A stretch of 64,000 nucleotides of DNA, from assembly GCA_002394365.1 (NCBI GenBank), contig DGTQ01000014.1, forward strand, positions 30,018-94,017. Reading direction: 5' to 3'. The DNA comes from Prevotellaceae bacterium UBA4332. Its GTDB lineage: Bacteria > Bacteroidota > Bacteroidia > Bacteroidales > Bacteroidaceae. Below are positions 59,573 through 64,000 of the stretch, piece after piece. The number at the start of each line of letters is the position of its first letter. Positions within the stretch are counted from its first letter, which is position 1. Under the pieces are notes generated by a model. It had not been told where the DNA came from. It saw only the letters and a program-made list of their open reading frames with translations, and made no database searches. The position numbers and the translations under genes are program-made.

Positions 59573-59687
59573 CTAATTTTAGTTGAAAATTGAAAGTCGA
59601 AGGTTGAAAGTTCCTGTTTATTTTAGAAATATTAAGAAACGCAGAAAAAAAAGAAAAATACCATATTACAATATGAAATAAAATGTG

Positions 59688-59695
59688 TAATTTTG
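59688..59695 (+). promoter_or_regulatory. -7 box of the DUF3467-folB genes
   Basis: TAATTTTG followed by CGC, 41 bp before ATG 59736. Confidence 0.6.
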
Positions 59696-59735
59696 CGCTC
59701 ATTAAGTAAACAAAAACAACAAAACAGTAAGCAAA

Positions 59736-60071
59736 ATGAACAATAAACCACAACAGGGACAGCAATTACAGATAGAGGTGGCTCCCGATATGGCTACGGG
59801 ACAGTACAGCAATTTTGCGCTCATAGCTCACACTCATGCCGAGTTCGTGCTTGATTTGGCTTCCGTCATGCCAGGCATCTCTAAGGCTCAGGTGGTAAGC
59901 AGAGTGATAATGGCTCCAGAGCATGCCAAGCGTCTTGCCATGGCTTTGCAGGAGAATGTCATGCGCTACGAGCAGGAGTTTGGCAAGATTCAGCTCGACA
60001 ACGTCCCAAAGCAGGCTATGTCGGGACCTAAGACAGCCAACCCCTTCGGAGGCAGTCAGGGAGAGGCGTGA
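59736..60071 (+). CDS. DUF3467 family protein
   Basis: Small cytoplasmic protein of 111 aa, widespread in Bacteroidetes and of unknown function. Family marks are L-Q-I-E-V-A-P-D-M-A-T-G-Q-Y-S-N-F (about 11-27), H-A-E-F-V-L-D-L (about 34-41) and A-P-E-H-A-K-R-L (about 60-67). The N-terminus is Gln-rich and the C-terminus disordered (N-P-F-G-G-S). Its stop overlaps the GTG start of folB as GTGA, so the two are translationally coupled. Confidence 0.92.
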   Translation: MNNKPQQGQQLQIEVAPDMATGQYSNFALIAHTHAEFVLDLASVMPGISKAQVVSRVIMAPEHAKRLAMALQENVMRYEQEFGKIQLDNVPKQAMSGPKTANPFGGSQGEA

Positions 60072-60466
60072 TTCAGTTCACAGTTTACAGTTTACAGTTC
60101 AAAATTAAAGGTCAGGTTTACATACAGAACATGCGCCTCCATGCTTTTCACGGAGTGATGGAGCAGGAGCGCAGGGTGGGCAACGAATACGTTGTCAACG
60201 TGGTGGTTGACTACCCCCTTGAGGTGGCTTGCAATAGCGACGACGTGAATGATACCCTGAGCTATGCCGAGCTTGCCGACCTGATAAGGCAGGAGATGGC
60301 TGTGAGCAGCAATCTGCTGGAGCATGTGGCTCAACGCATAGGTAATGCTGTGATACGTGAATACCCCGAGACGGAGTCGGTCTTGATAGATATAAGGAAG
60401 ATTGCGCCCCCCATGTCGGCAGACTGCGACGGGGCAGGAGTGAGGGTGACGGTGAGCAATTCATAG
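60068..60466 (+). CDS. folB: dihydroneopterin aldolase, repeat-derived N-terminus
   Basis: Folate-pathway enzyme that converts 7,8-dihydroneopterin to 6-hydroxymethyl-dihydropterin and glycolaldehyde. The core I-Q-N-M-R-L-H-A-F-H-G-V (about 19-30) and E-R-R-V-G-N-E-Y (about 34-41) match FolB, with the substrate-site Glu and Tyr. S-Y-A-E-L-A-D-L and the C-terminal K-I-A-P-P contain the usual Lys. The product is 132 aa, longer than the usual 115-120, because residues 2-13 (I-Q-F-T-V-Y-S-L-Q-F-K-I) come from the CAGTTCACAGTTTA repeat that follows the GTG start. An internal ATG at 60131 is probably too late to give a full fold. Confidence 0.92.
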   Translation: MIQFTVYSLQFKIKGQVYIQNMRLHAFHGVMEQERRVGNEYVVNVVVDYPLEVACNSDDVNDTLSYAELADLIRQEMAVSSNLLEHVAQRIGNAVIREYPETESVLIDIRKIAPPMSADCDGAGVRVTVSNS

Positions 60467-60643
60467 TTAGCAGTTCACAGTTCATAGTGCACAGTTCACA
60501 GTTCACAGTTATTCGCTGAAGCTCATCGAGCTAAAGCTGTCACAGTTCACAGTTATTCGCTGAAGCTCATCGAGCTAAAGCTGTCACAGTTCTCAGTTTA
60601 CAGTTCATAGTTTGCAGTTCTCAATAAAAAATAAGGTAAAAAG
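60467..60643. repeat. CAGTTCACAG repeat field with a perfect 44-bp tandem duplication
   Basis: Many variants of CAGTTCACAGTTCATAG fill the gap. Within it 60497-60540 and 60541-60584 are two identical 44-bp units ending AGCTC-ATC-GAGCT-AAAGCTGT, so each carries a small palindrome. Confidence 0.9.
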
Positions 60644-62110
60644 GTGAAAATAGGATTTGATAACGACAAATATCTCAGCATACAGTCTGAGCATATTAAG
60701 GAGAGGATAGCAAAGTTCAAGGGAAAGCTTTACCTTGAGCTGGGTGGCAAATTGTTTGACGACCATCATGCCAGCAGGGTGCTGCCTGGTTTCCAGCCAG
60801 ACTCCAAGTTGCGCATGTTCAGCAAGATTAGCGACCAGATAGAGATAGTCATCGTCATCAGTGCCGAGGACATAGAGCGCAACAAGGTTCGTGCCGACCT
60901 CGGCATAACCTATGATGAGGACGTCCTGCGCCTGCGCGACGAGTTTATAGGGCGTGGCTTCATGGTGGGGTCGGTGGTTATAACCCACTACAACGGCCAG
61001 CGTGCCGCTGATGAGTATCGCCACCGTCTTGAGCGCATGGGCATAAAGTCCTACGTGCATTATTTCATAGACGGCTATCCTCATAACGTGGCGTTGATAG
61101 CTTCAGACCAGGGATTTGGCAAGAACGACTACGTGGAGACCGAGCGCCCGCTCGTTATCGTTACGGCTCCAGGTCCTGGTTCGGGCAAGATGGCTGTGTG
61201 TCTCTCCCAGCTTTATAATGAGCACAAGCGCGGGGTGGAGGCTGGTTATGCCAAGTTCGAGACCTTCCCCGTGTGGTCTCTGCCTCTGAAGCATCCTGTC
61301 AACATAGCCTACGAGGCTGCTACGGCAGACCTCAACGACGTGAACATGATAGACCCCTTCCACCTCGAGGCTTATGGCAAGACGGCTATCAACTACAACC
61401 GCGACATAGAGATATTCCCCGTTCTCAATGCCCTCTTTGAGGGTATCTACGGCAGCAACCCCTATAAGTCGCCTACGGACATGGGTGTCAACATGGTGGG
61501 CTTCTGCATCTGCGACGACGAGGTATGCTGCGAGGCTTCCAAGGACGAGATTATCCGCCGCTATTACGACGCTACCAATAAGTATGCCATGGGTGCCGAC
61601 AACGAGGCAGAGGTGCAGAAGATACAGCTGCTCTTCAACCAGGCAAAGATAACCACCGACTACCGCAAGGTGACCGTTGCCGCCCGAGAGCGCAAGCAGG
61701 CTAACGGGGGCATACCGAGCGCGGCTATCGAACTGGCAGACGGTACTATCATCACGGCAGAGTCGAGCGACTTGCTCGGAGCGTGTGCCGCCCTGCTTCT
61801 CAACACTATCAAGCACCTTGCCGGCATAGACCACGACGTGAAGCTCATACCGCAGAACATGATAGAGCCCATACAGAAGACCAAGGTGGAATACCTGCAG
61901 GGCAAGAACCCGCGTCTGCATACCGACGAGGTGCTCGTGGCTCTCTCCGTGCTCTCTCAGGTCAACGACACCTGCGTGAAGGCTCTCGAGAAGCTGCCCC
62001 AGCTGAAGGGCTGTCAGGCTCATGCTACGGTGATGCTTTCCGAGGTGGACCGCAAGATACTCAAGAAGCTCGGCGTAGGTCTTACCTGCGACCCGATAAG
62101 GAAAGTTTGA
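60644..62110 (+). CDS. DUF1846 family protein, GTG start
   Basis: A 488-aa cytoplasmic protein of the conserved DUF1846 family, whose structures suggest nucleotide binding but whose function is not established. Landmarks are K-I-G-F-D-N-D-K-Y (2-10), G-G-K-L-F-D-D-H-H-A-S-R-V-L-P-G-F (about 34-50) and V-T-A-P-G-P-G-S-G-K-M-A (about 180-191), which looks like a phosphate-binding loop. The start is GTG 60644 behind AAGGTAAAAAG. It has higher GC and a more regular codon choice than the capsule genes. A clear terminator follows. Confidence 0.92.
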   Translation: MKIGFDNDKYLSIQSEHIKERIAKFKGKLYLELGGKLFDDHHASRVLPGFQPDSKLRMFSKISDQIEIVIVISAEDIERNKVRADLGITYDEDVLRLRDEFIGRGFMVGSVVITHYNGQRAADEYRHRLERMGIKSYVHYFIDGYPHNVALIASDQGFGKNDYVETERPLVIVTAPGPGSGKMAVCLSQLYNEHKRGVEAGYAKFETFPVWSLPLKHPVNIAYEAATADLNDVNMIDPFHLEAYGKTAINYNRDIEIFPVLNALFEGIYGSNPYKSPTDMGVNMVGFCICDDEVCCEASKDEIIRRYYDATNKYAMGADNEAEVQKIQLLFNQAKITTDYRKVTVAARERKQANGGIPSAAIELADGTIITAESSDLLGACAALLLNTIKHLAGIDHDVKLIPQNMIEPIQKTKVEYLQGKNPRLHTDEVLVALSVLSQVNDTCVKALEKLPQLKGCQAHATVMLSEVDRKILKKLGVGLTCDPIRKV

Positions 62111-62156
62111 GGGGAATTAGGAATTGGTAATTAGCAATTAGGAATTAGCAAAAAGT

Positions 62157-62191
62157 AAGAGCGTGCTTCCCACACAGGGGGGCACGCTCTT
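62157..62191 (+). terminator. terminator of the DUF1846 gene
   Basis: AAGAGCGTGC (62157-62166) with GCACGCTCTT (62182-62191), then ATTTTGTTT. Confidence 0.88.
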
Positions 62192-62522
62192 ATTTTGTTT
62201 ACAACTTAACTTTCGGAAGTAGTAAAGGAAGTAAAAAAAGGAAGTAGAAAAGGGAAGTAAAAATGGAAGTAGAAAAGGGAAGGACTCCGAGCTCTGTCAA
62301 TGGTCTTTTAACCCCTCTCGGTCTCCCCGTTTTCGGGGAGCAGAAACGCCTGAGCACCGTAGGAGCGCAAGAAAAATGGAAGTCTTCCAGCCAGTGAAGC
62401 TGGCTTAACTCCCTATTTAACTTCATTCTATAACTCCCTAAACCAAAGGTTTATAACTCCCATTTTAACTTCATCTTTAACTCCCGAAACTTGAATTTAC
62501 AACCTCATAACCTCAAACCTCC
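62192..62522. repeat. intergenic GGAAGTA and AACTCCC repeat field
   Basis: GGAAGTA(G)AAAAG units run from 62214 to 62283. A palindrome CTCCCCG-TTTT-CGGGGAG (62323-62340) matches the block at 48100-48150 in opposite orientation. From 62407 AACTCCC and TTAACTTCAT words repeat. No gene is visible. Confidence 0.75.
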
Positions 62523-63923
62523 TTAGAACCTGATGAAAGCCGTGAGCAGGAGTATGCTGAGCATGATGGGCACCACGTACTTCAGCATCACGATATACAT
62601 GGTCTTTCTGCGGAAGCGGTAGCCATTCAGACGCATCTCGCCCACGAGCAGTCCGGGGCCCGTAATCCAGCCTATGAGCAGGCAGGTGAAGATGGCGAGA
62701 ATGGGCATGAGGAGGTTGTTGCTTACGTAGTCGAATATGTCCAGAAGCTGTCCTGTGGCACCGTTTGGCAGGGTGTATTCAAAGTAGAGTGTGTTATACC
62801 CCATGCACACCAGTATGGACCACACGAAGCCCGTGCTCGCCATGATGATTACCGCCTTCTTGCGGCTCCAGCCAAACTTGTCCTTCACGCTCGTAACGAC
62901 AGCCTCGAGTATGGAGACGGCACTCGTGAGGGCGGCAAAAAGCACCATGAGGAAGAATACCGTGCCCAGCACCGTGCCGAGGAATCCGAGGTCGTCAAAC
63001 ACCTTGGGCAGGGCTATGAACATCAGTCCAGGACCTGCCTTCATGCCCTCCGTACCCATGAAGACATACACCACGGGTATTATCATCAGGCCTGCCAGCA
63101 GGGCTATCATCGTGTCAAACATCTCTATGCGGTCTATGGCCTGACCGAGGTTGACCGACCTCTTCATGTACGAACCGTATGTCACCATGATGCCCATGGC
63201 TATGGACAGCGAGTAGAAGAGCTGCCCCATGGCGTCGAGCGCTATCATGAGGAAGCGGTGCAGCGTGAGCCCCTCGAAGTTTGGCATGAAATAGACGGCA
63301 GCGCCCTCCAGTCCTGTGCGCGTCACGCCTTGGCTGTCCGTATGGCTTATGAATAGGGAATAGACGCAGATGAATACCACCAGGATAATCAGGACCGGCA
63401 TGAGGAGGCGCGAATATTTCTCTATGCCCTTCTCCACTCCGCGATACACTATGTAGAAGCACATGAGGGAGAAGACGGCTGTAAGGGCGAGGGGCTCCCA
63501 CGTAGAACTTATGAAGGACGTGAAATAGCCGTCGTTGGCAGCGTCAACACTGTGCTCGGACGAGAGATAGGTTATGAAATACTTCACCACCCATCCGCCT
63601 ATCACGCAGTAGTAGGGGTATATTATATAAGGTACGACGAAGGAGAGCCAGCCCAGCCAGGCCCATCGCTTGTCGAAGAATCGGTATGCCGTCAGAGGTC
63701 CCTGCTGCGAGCGCCTGCCTATGGCCACCTCTGTTATGAGCAGGGTGAAACCGAAGGTTACGGCGAGCACCACGTAGAGCAGCAGGAAGAGTCCGCCGCC
63801 ATCACGAGCCGCCAGATAGGGAAAACGCCAGATGTTGCCCAGTCCCACGGCAGAACCAGCCGCCGCAAGCACGAAGCCCAGCGAACCGCTAAACGAATTT
63901 CTTGTCGTATTATTCTTTGTCAC
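62523..63923 (-). CDS. sodium-dependent transporter of the neurotransmitter:sodium symporter family
   Basis: Inner-membrane Na+-coupled symporter, probably for amino acids, 466 aa with about 11-12 spans. The LeuT-fold signature is A-A-G-S-A-V-G-L-G-N-I-W-R-F-P-Y (about 17-32), which includes the unwound span 1 with Gly residues and a Trp/Arg pair lining the substrate and sodium sites. The later A-L-D-A-M-G-Q-L-F-Y-S-L-S (about 229-241) is span 6. Substrate specificity is unknown. It has no operon partners in view. Its GC content is higher than that of the capsule genes. Confidence 0.93.
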   Translation of the reverse strand: MTKNNTTRNSFSGSLGFVLAAAGSAVGLGNIWRFPYLAARDGGGLFLLLYVVLAVTFGFTLLITEVAIGRRSQQGPLTAYRFFDKRWAWLGWLSFVVPYIIYPYYCVIGGWVVKYFITYLSSEHSVDAANDGYFTSFISSTWEPLALTAVFSLMCFYIVYRGVEKGIEKYSRLLMPVLIILVVFICVYSLFISHTDSQGVTRTGLEGAAVYFMPNFEGLTLHRFLMIALDAMGQLFYSLSIAMGIMVTYGSYMKRSVNLGQAIDRIEMFDTMIALLAGLMIIPVVYVFMGTEGMKAGPGLMFIALPKVFDDLGFLGTVLGTVFFLMVLFAALTSAVSILEAVVTSVKDKFGWSRKKAVIIMASTGFVWSILVCMGYNTLYFEYTLPNGATGQLLDIFDYVSNNLLMPILAIFTCLLIGWITGPGLLVGEMRLNGYRFRRKTMYIVMLKYVVPIMLSILLLTAFIRF

Positions 63924-64000
63924 AACTTATAACTCTTAAAAAACTTTTGACCCCCACTATTTTCTTAAAATCCTATCTAAAATCCATTGAAAAATCCAGT
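63924..64000. other. end of window, no gene seen
   Basis: A/T-rich sequence with TCTAAAATCCATTGAAAAATCC-like words resembling the dispersed repeat near 3845-3930. No ORF or promoter can be supported. Confidence 0.4.

Noticed and set aside
59550..59765. 72-residue N-terminal extension of the amidase
   Set aside because: The extension runs through a TTGAAAATTGAAAG repeat and a promoter, and a proper signal peptide starts at 59549.

Overview
The window looks like a chromosome segment of a Prevotella-type member of the Bacteroidales. The evidence is the repeated Bacteroidetes promoter form (TTTG, 19-20 bp, TAnnTTTG), a TonB receptor with the characteristic Bacteroidetes signal region, a subtilase ending in a 'GKYYNTAGQ'-like tail, a DUF1846 protein and very repeat-rich intergenic DNA. 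Genus is inferred and not proven.

Layout. 1-2.3 kb: housekeeping or unknown genes on the minus strand. 2.8-48 kb: one long plus-strand surface-polysaccharide locus. It opens with an ABC exporter (wzm, wzt). It carries about 18 glycosyltransferases (GT2, GT4, GT8, GT11, GT32, Caps_synth, GNT-I-like, a GT-C membrane enzyme and a GtrB-like polyprenyl-phosphate transferase). It also has five acyltransferase-3 membrane proteins, an MBOAT/SGNH-like pair, three hexapeptide acyltransferases, a GNAT enzyme, a DegT aminotransferase with an ATP-grasp partner, a Wzy-like polymerase and a VirE-domain ATPase. 48-64 kb: core genes, namely a subtilase, TonB receptor, OmpA lipoprotein, SpoU methyltransferase, M23/LysM peptidase, dnaA, an MCE protein, an amidase, a DUF3467 protein, folB, a DUF1846 protein and a sodium symporter.

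Most unusual feature. The polysaccharide locus is interrupted by modules with no glycan function: two toxin-antitoxin pairs (both toxins internally deleted), three P-loop ATPases of different families, and an unknown 155-aa gene. Five of these six lie beside a second, partial copy of a neighbouring gene end or leader. In two cases the relic and the intact gene differ only at synonymous sites. This argues that the relic was once the start of a working allele and that the cargo entered by recombination joining divergent alleles, not by simple target duplication. The three ATPase genes each have their own promoter overlapped or followed by palindromic or direct-repeat operator-like sites.

A second theme is short repeats (GGGAACG/TTAACG runs, TTGAAC runs, CAGTTCACAGTTTA runs, CCCTCC/GGGAGG-type palindromes). 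They fill intergenic gaps and also sit in frame inside at least six coding sequences, adding residues or supplying start or stop codons.
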